A stretch of 33,684 bases of DNA from Candidatus Izemoplasma acidinucleici. Lineage in GTDB: Bacteria; Bacillota_I; Bacilli_A; Izemoplasmatales; Izemoplasmataceae. Under the pieces are notes generated by a model. It saw nothing but the letters and a program-made list of their open reading frames with translations. It ran no database searches and was not told where the DNA came from. The stretch covers positions 1 to 33,684 of the forward strand of contig SDWO01000130.1 in the NCBI GenBank assembly GCA_004195325.1. Reading direction: 5' to 3'. Shown here in pieces: positions 8,176-15,515 of this stretch. The position numbers were made by a program, and so were the translations under genes. Numbering within the stretch: position 1 is the stretch's first letter; each line of letters begins with the position of its first letter.

Positions 8176-8204
8176 TTGAATAAAGCAATTCTATAATTTA
8201 TAAT
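8176..8204 (+). promoter_or_regulatory. Sigma-70-type promoter of the FMN-binding lipoprotein gene
   Basis: TTGAAT (8176-8181), a 17-bp spacer, then TATAAT (8199-8204). The AGGGAGGAG ribosome binding site follows before ATG 8243. This gives the flavin lipoprotein its own promoter, apart from the rhodanese gene. Confidence 0.65.
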
Positions 8205-8242
8205 TATATAGTATTTCAAGTTAGAAATAGGGAGGAGAAATT

Positions 8243-8995
8243 ATGAAAAAATTAGTATTAGTATTGATTACATTGTTTATAACAGTTACGCTTTCTGCAT
8301 GTTCAGATTTATGCATTGGGGAATCATGTATATCTGAAACTGAAGTTATAGTTGAAGATGAAGATGAAGTTGAAGATGAAGAAATCGTTGCTTTAGAAAA
8401 TGTATTATATTATGATCACATCGACGGATTTGGTCTTCTAGATTTAGACCATGAAGCTTACATTCTATTTGAAGAGGAACTTCAAGGATATGTGAAATAT
8501 CAAGTTGCATATTTATCTTGTACTTGTAGAAATTCAAACGTTAACTACTGGCAAGTCATATATGTCGAAGTTAACAAATACACTGATGACGTTAGAGTAA
8601 TCTCGTTTGGCTATGATGATCCATCAGCTGAGCATCCATACTTAGCAGGTATGTGGGGAGATAGTTCACCAACTCCAGACTCTACTATTGAGGGTGGTGG
8701 AACAAAACCAGGTAAGACAACTGAAGATTTTACTACAATGTACATACCATGGTTATTAAACAAAACAATTGAGGACTTTGAAGGAATATCAGTATTCACA
8801 AACAAAGTTGGTGTTGGAGAAGTTTATGAAGGATTAAATACAGTAACAATCAATGATGCCTTTTATACAGACCCTGACACTCAAGAAGAAATAGATTTAA
8901 TTGATTCATTTAGTGGAGCTAGCGTTTCAACTAATAACATCATTCGTATTACAAAAACAATTCTTGAATATCACGAAGAGCATTACGGTAATTAA
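8243..8995 (+). CDS. FMN-binding-domain lipoprotein (predicted ApbE substrate)
   Basis: A 250-residue lipoprotein: signal peptide ending LSAC, lipidated C20. An acidic linker follows (about 32-48, mostly E/D). The body carries an SCTC motif (C93, C95) followed by RNSNVNYW, and residues about 140-246 end in an FMN_bind-like segment with DSFSGASVST (221-230). D-x-x-S-G-A-S/T is the site type that ApbE flavinylates, here probably on S227 or a nearby Thr/Ser. Further cysteines C24 and C29 lie next to the anchor. The ApbE gene is the next gene, which supports covalent FMN. It is likely a surface-tethered one-electron carrier, a possible partner of the multi-flavin RnfG. It ends in a strong terminator. 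Confidence 0.82.
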   Translation: MKKLVLVLITLFITVTLSACSDLCIGESCISETEVIVEDEDEVEDEEIVALENVLYYDHIDGFGLLDLDHEAYILFEEELQGYVKYQVAYLSCTCRNSNVNYWQVIYVEVNKYTDDVRVISFGYDDPSAEHPYLAGMWGDSSPTPDSTIEGGGTKPGKTTEDFTTMYIPWLLNKTIEDFEGISVFTNKVGVGEVYEGLNTVTINDAFYTDPDTQEEIDLIDSFSGASVSTNNIIRITKTILEYHEEHYGN

Positions 8996-9020
8996 AAAAA
9001 CAGACTTTGTCTGTTTTTTT
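8994..9020 (+). terminator. Rho-independent terminator
   Basis: A 12-bp perfect stem (A-run plus CAGAC / GTCTG plus T-run) with a TTT loop, beginning at the stop codon of the FMN-binding lipoprotein gene and ending in seven T residues. Confidence 0.9.
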
Positions 9021-9042
9021 ATTTGTAAGATATCAAAATGTA

Positions 9043-9071
9043 TTGAAGGTATAATCTAATTTTGTTATAAT
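9043..9071 (+). promoter_or_regulatory. Promoter of the ApbE gene
   Basis: TTGAAG (9043-9048), 17-bp spacer, TATAAT (9066-9071), also preceded by TG to give an extended -10 (TGTTATAAT). It lies 26 bp before the ATG. Confidence 0.75.
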
Positions 9072-9097
9072 AACTTTGTTTGAGAGGAATGATACAT

Positions 9098-10453
9098 ATG
9101 AAAAGACTACTTAGTCTATTATTAATTGCATTATTAGCAACAACTCTATCAGGTTGTAATAAAGAAGAAACATTACCTGACGAATATATATTTGAACTAA
9201 TAGGTACTCCGAGTGTTACATTACAGGTTGGAGACAATTTCGTAGATAAAGGATACATTGCACGTTACAACTTAGAAGATGTAAGCGGCAGCGTAACTTC
9301 TTCTAGTGATGTAGATACCACAAAGATCGGAACTTATAATCTTACGTATTCACTTGATCATAAAGGAAATACAATGTCATTAACAAGAACTGTTATCGTA
9401 GAATATGAGGATGTATATTGTTCAGATGTTTTAGATACAGACCTAACTGACACTGGATATGATAAATGCCAAGTAACATGGACTGAATTCTTAAATACAT
9501 ACGTTACATTGTCTATGTATGTACCAAATGATAATTCAATTGACTTAGGCGAAATAAAAAGCAATGTACAAACTATCTTAGCTTTATATACTATCATTAG
9601 TGATAAGTACACTGAATATGAATATATTGTTAATGTTTGGACAATAAATGAGAATCCAACACAGATACATACAATTTCAGAAGACTTATTCAATTTAATT
9701 GATTACACATTATTTGAACAGACAGATTTAGTTGATTTCTACAACGCTGCTCTAGAACCTGTATTAGAACTTTGGCATGACGCCAGAGAAGCTTGTAATC
9801 CTGAAGAGGTGTGCATTTTACCAGATATTGATGCATTAAATATAAGAAACCAGTACACAGATCCAACAAAGATTATTATGGATCGTGATAACTTAACAAT
9901 AACTATGGAAGAAAACATGGGTCTTGATTTGGGTGGTATAAGTAAAGGATATGTTTCACAACTAATCGTTGATTATTTAGAGACTACAGGACTTTACGGA
10001 TACATATTAAATAACGGACAATCAAATGTAAGTGTAGGTGGTATCAATCCACGTACCGATGATGGAAGTTTTACTATCGCAGTTACAGATCCAACTGATC
10101 CATACGATATAGCTCAGAAATACGGATACGCATGGGTGAAATTATTTGATGGAGAACAGTTAGTTACTTCTGGAGATTACCAAAAATTCTTTGAAGTTGA
10201 TGGAACAATTTATCATCACATAATTGATCCAGTTACGTTATTCCCGTTAAACCATACACGTGCAGTAAGTATAGTAACAGATAACGCTGCATTAGCAGAT
10301 TTATATAGTACAGCGATTTTCAATATGACACTTGAAGATGGAATTGCATTTGTTAATGACATTCCTGGTTTAGAAGCTATCTGGTATGAAACAGATGGAA
10401 CCATTGCTTACAGTGCTAATTTTGAAGATGATTATTTACAAGAATTAAGATAA
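9098..10453 (+). CDS. apbE: ApbE-family FAD:protein FMN transferase, lipoprotein with Ig-like domain
   Basis: Transfers FMN from FAD to Thr/Ser of extracytosolic flavoproteins; the candidate substrates are RnfG (leftward operon) and the lipoprotein just upstream. It is 451 residues: lipobox LSGC (C20); residues about 30-103 an Ig-like/DUF5011-type domain (QVGDNFVDKGY); ApbE domain from about 125 on. ApbE signatures: LDLGGISKGY (276-285), a GG-type strand ILNNGQSNVSVGG (303-315), HHIIDPVT (373-380), and the metal-site region D395-N-A...D401-L-Y-S-T405. An N-terminal Ig-like domain is uncommon for ApbE and may space the enzyme from the membrane. I chose ATG 9098 over upstream TTG and ATG codons because only it starts a proper signal peptide and lies 10 bp from GAGAGG. 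Confidence 0.92.
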   Translation: MKRLLSLLLIALLATTLSGCNKEETLPDEYIFELIGTPSVTLQVGDNFVDKGYIARYNLEDVSGSVTSSSDVDTTKIGTYNLTYSLDHKGNTMSLTRTVIVEYEDVYCSDVLDTDLTDTGYDKCQVTWTEFLNTYVTLSMYVPNDNSIDLGEIKSNVQTILALYTIISDKYTEYEYIVNVWTINENPTQIHTISEDLFNLIDYTLFEQTDLVDFYNAALEPVLELWHDAREACNPEEVCILPDIDALNIRNQYTDPTKIIMDRDNLTITMEENMGLDLGGISKGYVSQLIVDYLETTGLYGYILNNGQSNVSVGGINPRTDDGSFTIAVTDPTDPYDIAQKYGYAWVKLFDGEQLVTSGDYQKFFEVDGTIYHHIIDPVTLFPLNHTRAVSIVTDNAALADLYSTAIFNMTLEDGIAFVNDIPGLEAIWYETDGTIAYSANFEDDYLQELR

Positions 10454-10456
10454 AAC

Positions 10457-10484
10457 AAAAAGCGAGAATTTCTCGCTTTTTTTT
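10457..10484. terminator. Bidirectional terminator between apbE and the Gx gene
   Basis: AAAAAGCGAGA-ATT-TCTCGCTTTTT, an 11-bp perfect stem flanked by A- and T-runs, sits between two convergent genes and can serve both. Confidence 0.9.
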
Positions 10485-10983
10485 ATTCGTACAAGTATAT
10501 TTCTCTAAATCGTTCACTTAATGTTTTCCCAGTTAAACCTACAAAGATACCTGTCGGTACTGCTATTACAATAAGAATCGGTAAGTAGAGTGCTATCTGT
10601 GGCAAATCTAATATGAACATCGCCATTGCTATTTGTCCAACTGCGTGTCCTATAGACCCCATAACACTTACACTGACAACACTAAATATTTTTAATCTTC
10701 TAAACGACCACATTAAGATAAAGGCAAGCATTCCACCAGACAAACTAAGTAAGAATGTTGGTAAATTAAATCCTCTTAATAAAGGTACAAGTAAGATTCT
10801 TAAAACTACTATCATAAATGCATCTTTTTCACTAAATGTATATAGTAATACAATAGTGATTATATTAGCCAGTCCTAGTTTCGCACCTACAATACCAAAT
10901 GTTGGTAAAAAGGATTCTACAATACTAAGTACTATGCTCATTGCTAGTAAAACACCTAGCATAACTGCTTTCTTTGTATTCAT
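10483..10983 (-). CDS. Gx transporter / 'heptaprenyl diphosphate synthase component I' family membrane protein
   Basis: About 166 residues, hydrophobic, five or so membrane helices. Family-type features are LPTFGIVGAKLGLANIITIV near the N-terminus and GHAVGQIAMA further on. The common database name (heptaprenyl diphosphate synthase component I) is historical; the fold resembles ECF-type substrate-binding components. In many Firmicutes it neighbours ApbE and FMN-binding proteins (recalled), as it does here head to head, so a role in the extracytosolic flavin system, for example in supplying a cofactor or a quinone precursor, is possible but unproven. I chose ATG 10983 because AGGTGA lies 4-5 bp before it; a GTG at 10992 is part of that ribosome binding site. 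Confidence 0.8.
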   Translation of the reverse strand: MNTKKAVMLGVLLAMSIVLSIVESFLPTFGIVGAKLGLANIITIVLLYTFSEKDAFMIVVLRILLVPLLRGFNLPTFLLSLSGGMLAFILMWSFRRLKIFSVVSVSVMGSIGHAVGQIAMAMFILDLPQIALYLPILIVIAVPTGIFVGLTGKTLSERFREIYLYE

Positions 10984-11010
10984 ATCTATCACCTATATTT
11001 TGCTTGTTTC

Positions 11011-11039
11011 ATTGTAACAAAGATTTTAAGAAAGTTCAA
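11011..11039 (-). promoter_or_regulatory. Promoter of the Gx gene
   Basis: On the minus strand TTGAAC (11039-11034), 17-bp spacer, TACAAT (11016-11011), with TG one base before the -10. It lies 28 bp before the start. Confidence 0.75.
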
Positions 11040-11041
11040 AT

Positions 11042-11065
11042 AAAAAAGACGATAAACGTCTTTTT
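11042..11065 (-). terminator. Terminator of the PadR-HAAS-DegV operon
   Basis: AAAAAGACG / CGTCTTTTT 9-bp stem with a five-base loop and T-run on the minus strand, right after the DegV stop. Confidence 0.88.
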
Positions 11066-11927
11066 ATTTTGATAAATTAAAATACGCAATACCTACAGTA
11101 CCTTCACCAGTATGACATCCGATTACAGGAGTTATTGGTGCTTCAAGGTATTTATATCCAGGATATGCTTCTTCTATTTTAGCTTTCACTAAATCTAGAC
11201 CTTCTTGGTTATCGGAGGTATCATAAGTAATAATGAAATCATCAAGATCTTTTAAATCGTTTAAAACCAATTCAACCATTCTAGATAGAGATTTCTTCAT
11301 TGTTCTTACTTTTTCAAACGAAACTATTTTACCTTCGTCATTTACTTCTAATATCGGTTTTATTTTAAACATACTACCCATGAATCCAGCAGCTCCACTT
11401 AATCTTCCGTTTGCAACAAACAAACGAAGATTATCTACCATGAAGTATTGTTTCCTGTTTATTCTTAAAATCTCTAAGAATGAGTATGTTTCATCTAATG
11501 ATTTACCCTCTTTAAATAAACGTAACGCTTCTAGTGTTAAATACCCTTCACTAATAGCGGCGTTTCTTGAGTCTAATACTTTAATTGTTAGTGGACCCTC
11601 ATATAGATTGGTTTGAGCTGCGATAACTCCGTACGTCCCACTTAACTCGCTTGATATAGTAATAACAAGTACTTCTTCATATCCATCTTTTTCTAATTGT
11701 TCTAATAAATCAAGATATTCACCAACACTTGGCATTGAAGAAGATGGTACAAGTTTACTATCGGCTTTAATTTTATTATAAAAATCTTCAGCTGTGATGT
11801 CTAAGAAGTCTTCGTATACATCGTCTCCTAGTAATATTTTCATTCTTAAGATTCTTAAATCTTTTTCATTTAAATTCAAATAATCAAGGCAACTAGTCGA
11901 TGTTGCGATAATGGCTTTTTTAGTCAT
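11064..11927 (-). CDS. DegV family (FakB-like) fatty acid-binding protein
   Basis: DegV/FakB proteins bind a fatty acid and present it to the kinase FakA for phosphorylation and entry into phospholipid. At 287 residues it has normal length. Features: early TSTSCLDY, VPSSSMPSVGEY (about 58-69, in place of the usual TSQPS loop), LSGTYG (about 94-99), NGRLSGAAGFMGSMFKIKP (about 171-189) and the C-terminal CHTGEGTVGIAYF, where families have a conserved H-x-G-P-G. It is last in a PadR-HAAS-DegV operon, overlapping the HAAS gene by 8 bp with AAGGAGA upstream. It is about half identical by eye to the second DegV protein at 13209-14060. No fakA is in the window. Confidence 0.9.
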   Translation of the reverse strand: MTKKAIIATSTSCLDYLNLNEKDLRILRMKILLGDDVYEDFLDITAEDFYNKIKADSKLVPSSSMPSVGEYLDLLEQLEKDGYEEVLVITISSELSGTYGVIAAQTNLYEGPLTIKVLDSRNAAISEGYLTLEALRLFKEGKSLDETYSFLEILRINRKQYFMVDNLRLFVANGRLSGAAGFMGSMFKIKPILEVNDEGKIVSFEKVRTMKKSLSRMVELVLNDLKDLDDFIITYDTSDNQEGLDLVKAKIEEAYPGYKYLEAPITPVIGCHTGEGTVGIAYFNLSK

Positions 11928-12348
11928 CTCTGTTCTCCTTTTCGCTTCCCTTGCGATTTAGATACTTATATATCATTGATAATGGCCAAAACAATAAAGC
12001 TAGTGATGGTATTACAAACCAAATTACTTGTTTGAAATATAAATTAACATACGCTAATATACCAATGATGATGATTACAGATACGATGCTGAACAGAATA
12101 TCATTTTTATAATGAGATAGGTTCTTAATACGAAATCTTTTTTTATGTATTTTTATATCTTCAAAATCTTCAATACTTCCAAACTCAGTTACAGTTTTGT
12201 TAATGGCATCCTCAAGTAGATATCCGTTTTCTACTAAATCTTCTACTTTCTCAGTCAACATTTCTGTGACTGATTTTATTAATTTTTCGCGCTCTTCTTT
12301 AGGGTAGTTTTTAAATGTATTTTTAACAAAGTTTCTAATTCTTTTCAT
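11920..12348 (-). CDS. HAAS-domain membrane protein (PadR partner)
   Basis: 142 residues. The N-terminal ~60 residues form a short helical HAAS/DUF1700-type domain (EREKLIKSVTEML...LLEDAINKTVTEFGS), the typical companion encoded next to PadR regulators. Two membrane helices follow (about 82-101 and 106-124), then a charged tail (KGSEKENRDD). These proteins are thought to act as membrane-bound partners or anti-regulators of the PadR protein. It starts 2 bp after the padR stop with GGAGG before the start, and overlaps degV downstream. Confidence 0.75.
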   Translation of the reverse strand: MKRIRNFVKNTFKNYPKEEREKLIKSVTEMLTEKVEDLVENGYLLEDAINKTVTEFGSIEDFEDIKIHKKRFRIKNLSHYKNDILFSIVSVIIIIGILAYVNLYFKQVIWFVIPSLALLFWPLSMIYKYLNRKGSEKENRDD

Positions 12349-12350
12349 GA

Positions 12351-12674
12351 TTACGCCTCCAATAAAGATTCAATGATTAGTTTGAATTCTTTCCATTCAC
12401 TGATTTTTTCTTTATAGTATGTTTTCCCAAACGTAGTAATACGATAATACCTTCTCTTTTTCCCATGTGTAAGAGTCCCAATATATGATTCTATTAACCC
12501 GCGTTCCTCTAATCTTTTAACTACAGAGTAGAGTGTTGCTTCTTTAATTATAAATTGATTTTCGGTGCGTTCTTTGATGGTATTTGATATTTCATATCCA
12601 TATCTGTCTTGTTCGATAATCAATTTTAGTATTACTGTTTCTAAATGTCCCCGAATTAAATCAGATTTAATCAT
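12351..12674 (-). CDS. PadR family transcriptional regulator
   Basis: 107 residues: winged-helix domain with LIRGHLETVILKLI, the DRYGYEISN turn, ATLYSVVKRLEERGLIE recognition helix and wing (GKKRRYYRIT). Short C-terminal helix, as in subfamily 2 PadR proteins. First gene of the PadR-HAAS-DegV operon, behind AAGGAGGTG. It probably represses its own promoter through a dyad at 12698-12724 that surrounds the -10. Its ligand is unknown. Confidence 0.92.
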   Translation of the reverse strand: MIKSDLIRGHLETVILKLIIEQDRYGYEISNTIKERTENQFIIKEATLYSVVKRLEERGLIESYIGTLTHGKKRRYYRITTFGKTYYKEKISEWKEFKLIIESLLEA

Positions 12675-12697
12675 AAAAAAACACCTCCTTAAATCTA

Positions 12698-12724
12698 AAT
12701 TTGTATAATTTATTTTAACAAATT
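12698..12724. promoter_or_regulatory. Dyad around the -10 of the padR promoter (candidate PadR operator)
   Basis: AATTTGT (12698-12704) and ACAAATT (12718-12724) form a perfect 7-bp inverted repeat with a 13-bp centre. The centre holds the predicted -10 TAAAAT, so a bound dimer would block it. Confidence 0.5.
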
Positions 12725-12740
12725 AAGGTCTATAAGTAAA
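12712..12740 (-). promoter_or_regulatory. Promoter of the padR operon
   Basis: Minus strand: TTTACT (12740-12735), 17-bp spacer, TAAAAT (12717-12712). It lies about 38 bp before the padR ATG. Confidence 0.5.
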
Positions 12741-12752
12741 GGTGTTTTAAGT

Positions 12753-13190
12753 TTAGTATTTTTCTTTGAAAAAGTTACTAATGTTTGTAAGTGAACGTAA
12801 AAGTATTGCGTCTTCTTCCATATTCATATCTTGAATTACTGCATTAATCATTTCTTCGTGGAATTCATCGTGTGCTTTCATTATCTGATATGCTTTTTGA
12901 GTTAAGTATACATAGACTTTACGTTTATCGTCTTTGTCTCTATTTCGTTCAACATATCCTTTTTGAACTAAGCGATTTATAGCAGTTGTCAGTGTTCCTA
13001 CAGTAACGCGTAGATTTGCCGCTGTTTTTGACATTGTAGGTTCTTTTGTTTTACTAATCGCTTCTAAAACATGTACTTCATTCATCGATAAATCGACTCC
13101 ACGTTCACGTAGCATTTGTCCTTCGATACTTAAAATATGATGAAATACTTCAACTAATAATTCATTAATTACTTTTTTTGTTTCATTCAT
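12753..13190 (-). CDS. fabT: MarR family regulator, FabT-like
   Basis: 145 residues, MarR winged helix. From memory of streptococcal FabT it lines up closely and ungapped in the core: SMNEVHVLEAI, VTVGTLTTAINRLVQKGY, then VERNRDKDDKRKVYVYLT, an HDEFHEEM segment and LTNISNFF at the end. FabT represses fatty acid synthesis genes when bound to acyl-ACP. Here the gene lies 18 bp behind a DegV/FakB gene, and the operon leader carries a TTTGA-N3-TCAAA palindrome like the FabT box, so autoregulated control of fatty-acid uptake is likely. The ribosome binding site is AAAGGGGG. No fab genes are present in the window. Confidence 0.82.
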   Translation of the reverse strand: MNETKKVINELLVEVFHHILSIEGQMLRERGVDLSMNEVHVLEAISKTKEPTMSKTAANLRVTVGTLTTAINRLVQKGYVERNRDKDDKRKVYVYLTQKAYQIMKAHDEFHEEMINAVIQDMNMEEDAILLRSLTNISNFFKEKY

Positions 13191-13208
13191 ATTTCAGACC
13201 CCCTTTAA

Positions 13209-14060
13209 CTATTTCTTTATATATCCTGCTCCAACTGTTCCAGGACCAGCATGTGCTCCTACCACAGGTGTTAGTGGATATACTTTGATTTCTTTTAAAT
13301 CTGGACGTGCTGCTTGAATCTTTTTCATTATATAATTTACACGATCCATATTATTTGTATTGATTAAGAATGGTTCTACATCATAATCTTTAATTTCTTC
13401 TAAGAACTTTTCAATAAGTCTATCTGTAGCTTTTGAAGTAGTTCTTATTTTCTCTATACTTTCTACTCTACCTTCTTTTGTAACTTCTAACAAAGGTTTT
13501 ACTTTTAATAAACTTCCCATGAATCCAGCTGCTCCACTAAGTCTACCGTTTTTAACTAAGTATTTTAGTGTATCTACAACAATCCAAATCATTGAATTAT
13601 CTCTAATAAATTCTAATCTTTTAATTACTTCGCTCATAGGTTTTCCGTTTTGTAGCATTTCAGCTGCATCTAGAATCATTCTAGATTCAGGGAACGCTAC
13701 AGTTTTTGAATCAAAAATTGTGATTTTAATATCTTCAATCATTTTCGCTGCAAGCATACAACCTTCATATGTTCCGCTTAGATGTTTAGATAATGTTACA
13801 ACTAATATCTCATCGCATCCTTTTTCTTTCATAGCTTCGTACTGTTCCAGTATAACACCAGTTGCAGTTTGTGCAGTTGACGGAGTTAATTCTGGGTTTG
13901 ATTCTAATTTAGCATAAAATTGATCAGCAGTTATATCTATAAAATCTGCGAATTCTTCATCACCAAATAATAAAATAGAACGAAGTACTTGAATGTCGTG
14001 CTTGTGATCGATGTAATCTATTCCTGAGTTTCCACATACTAATAAACCTACTTTTGACAT
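13209..14060 (-). CDS. DegV family (FakB-like) fatty acid-binding protein, FabT-linked
   Basis: 283 residues, standard DegV length. Signatures: TPSTAQTATG (about 59-68) in the position of the TSQPS fatty-acid-binding loop, LSGTYEG (about 94-100), NGRLSGAAGFMGSLLKVKP (about 169-187), and AHAGPGTVGAGY at the end. It is predicted to carry a fatty acid to FakA for phosphorylation. First gene of a two-gene operon with the FabT-like regulator; promoter TTGACA-17-TAAACT and a FabT-box-like palindrome lie upstream. AGGAGG precedes the ATG. Distinct from, but clearly paralogous to, the DegV protein at 11064-11927. Confidence 0.92.
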   Translation of the reverse strand: MSKVGLLVCGNSGIDYIDHKHDIQVLRSILLFGDEEFADFIDITADQFYAKLESNPELTPSTAQTATGVILEQYEAMKEKGCDEILVVTLSKHLSGTYEGCMLAAKMIEDIKITIFDSKTVAFPESRMILDAAEMLQNGKPMSEVIKRLEFIRDNSMIWIVVDTLKYLVKNGRLSGAAGFMGSLLKVKPLLEVTKEGRVESIEKIRTTSKATDRLIEKFLEEIKDYDVEPFLINTNNMDRVNYIMKKIQAARPDLKEIKVYPLTPVVGAHAGPGTVGAGYIKK

Positions 14061-14072
14061 AATAAACCTCCT

Positions 14073-14093
14073 ATATTTTGAAATTCAAAGTAT
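14073..14093. promoter_or_regulatory. FabT-box-like palindrome
   Basis: Core TTTGAAATTCAAA (14077-14089) inside a 21-bp palindrome with 9 of 10 base pairs matching. It lies between the predicted transcription start and the DegV ribosome binding site. The published FabT box is of the form TTTGA-N3-TCAAA. Confidence 0.7.
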
Positions 14094-14103
14094 CCTATAA
14101 AAA

Positions 14104-14132
14104 AGTTTACTATCTTTTAGCCCAAATGTCAA
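14104..14132 (-). promoter_or_regulatory. Promoter of the degV-fabT operon
   Basis: Minus strand: consensus TTGACA (14132-14127), exactly 17-bp spacer, TAAACT (14109-14104). It begins about 10 bp after the nfnB stop, so readthrough from the upstream operon is also possible; no terminator hairpin is visible there. Confidence 0.75.
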
Positions 14133-14141
14133 ATAAACAGT

Positions 14142-15515
14142 CTATTTAAGGCTTTTTATGTACTCATCCATTTTGAATGCTGCATCTTTTCCTGCACCCA
14201 TTGCAAGTATTACTGTTGCTGCACCACTAACAATATCTCCACCAGCAAATACTCCAGGGATACTTGTCATATGATCTTCAACTTCAATACATCCCCATCT
14301 ATTTGTAACAAGATTTTCTGTTGAGTCTTTAATAATCGGATTCGGACTTTGTCCAATAGAAATGATTACACTATCAATATCAATCATCTCATATCTTCCA
14401 GTTGGTTCTGGTCTTCTTCTACCAGATGCATCTAGCTCTCCTAATTCCATAATTTCACATTTCACTTTATTTAAAATATATTTTTCACCGATGAATTCAA
14501 TTGGATTCATAAGTAATCTAAATACAATTCCTTCTTCTTGTGCATGGTGTATTTCATCTAGTCTTGCAGGTAAACTATCCATGTCTCTTCTATATAGAAT
14601 AAAGACATTTTTAGAACCTAATCGTTTGGCTGTTCTAGCAGCATCCATAGCGACATTTCCGCCACCGACCACTGCGACATTATCACCGATTTTAACTGGT
14701 GTTGCAGATGATTTTTTATGTGCTTTCATTAGGTTAACTCTAGTTAAAAACTCATTGGCATAAATAACACCAGTTAGGTTCTCACCTTCAACACCTAATC
14801 CTTTAGGTAACCCAGCTCCACTACCGATAAACAATGCTTTATATTTCATTTCATTTAACAACTGGTCGATAGTTAATGATTTTCCTATTATGACGTTTTT
14901 ATAAAAGACAACTCCAAGGTTTTTTAACCTGTCAATTTCTTCAGTAACAACATCTTTTGGTAATCTGAAATCTGGGATACCATATTTTAAAACTCCACCA
15001 AATTCATGGAGCGCTTCATAAATATCAACACTATATCCCATTCTTCTTAATGACGCAGCTGCACTTAGTCCAGCCGGACCACTTCCTATAATACCTACCT
15101 TGATATTATTTTCCTGAATCTCTTCAGTTGGTGAATAACCAGTTTGTAATGATACATCTCCAACAAATCTTTCAAGAGCTCCAATATTGACACTCTCACC
15201 TTTGATTGCTAATATGCATGATCCTTCACATTGTTTCTCTTGAGGACAAACTCTACCGCAAACTGCTGGTAAGATATTATCTCTATATATTTCTAGATAT
15301 GCTCTATCTAGGTCATTTGTTATTATATGTTTTAAGAATTCTGGAATATTAACTCCTACCGGACAAGCATCAATACATCTTGGGTTTTTACAATCCAAAC
15401 ATCTTGTTGCTTCAAGTTGAGCTTCTTCTAAATTATATCCTAATGCTACTTCTTCAAAATTAGCAGATCTCTTCAATGCATCCTGTAATTTAACTTTTGT
15501 ACGAGGGATCTTCAT
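14142..15515 (-). CDS. nfnB: NfnB-type / GltD-like FAD- and NADPH-binding Fe-S subunit
   Basis: Larger subunit of the electron-bifurcating NADH-dependent ferredoxin:NADP+ oxidoreductase, homologous to the glutamate synthase small subunit. 457 residues: N-terminal two-cluster domain (C39/C42/C47/C51 and C86/C90/C96/C100), FAD Rossmann motif GSGPAG (144-149), NADP motif GGGNVAMDAART (284-295) and the C-terminal VFAGGDIVSGAATV (422-435). The start overlaps the nfnA stop (TAATG) behind GGTGA; an upstream ATG at 15539 has no ribosome binding site. Sulfide dehydrogenase SudA is the nearest alternative name, but the NfnA partner and the ferredoxin-rich context favour NfnAB. Confidence 0.9.
   Translation of the reverse strand: MKIPRTKVKLQDALKRSANFEEVALGYNLEEAQLEATRCLDCKNPRCIDACPVGVNIPEFLKHIITNDLDRAYLEIYRDNILPAVCGRVCPQEKQCEGSCILAIKGESVNIGALERFVGDVSLQTGYSPTEEIQENNIKVGIIGSGPAGLSAAASLRRMGYSVDIYEALHEFGGVLKYGIPDFRLPKDVVTEEIDRLKNLGVVFYKNVIIGKSLTIDQLLNEMKYKALFIGSGAGLPKGLGVEGENLTGVIYANEFLTRVNLMKAHKKSSATPVKIGDNVAVVGGGNVAMDAARTAKRLGSKNVFILYRRDMDSLPARLDEIHHAQEEGIVFRLLMNPIEFIGEKYILNKVKCEIMELGELDASGRRRPEPTGRYEMIDIDSVIISIGQSPNPIIKDSTENLVTNRWGCIEVEDHMTSIPGVFAGGDIVSGAATVILAMGAGKDAAFKMDEYIKSLK

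Noticed and set aside
8346-8395. GAAGATGAAGATGAA-type repeat as a regulatory repeat
   Set aside because: It is the coding sequence of the acidic linker of the FMN-binding lipoprotein.
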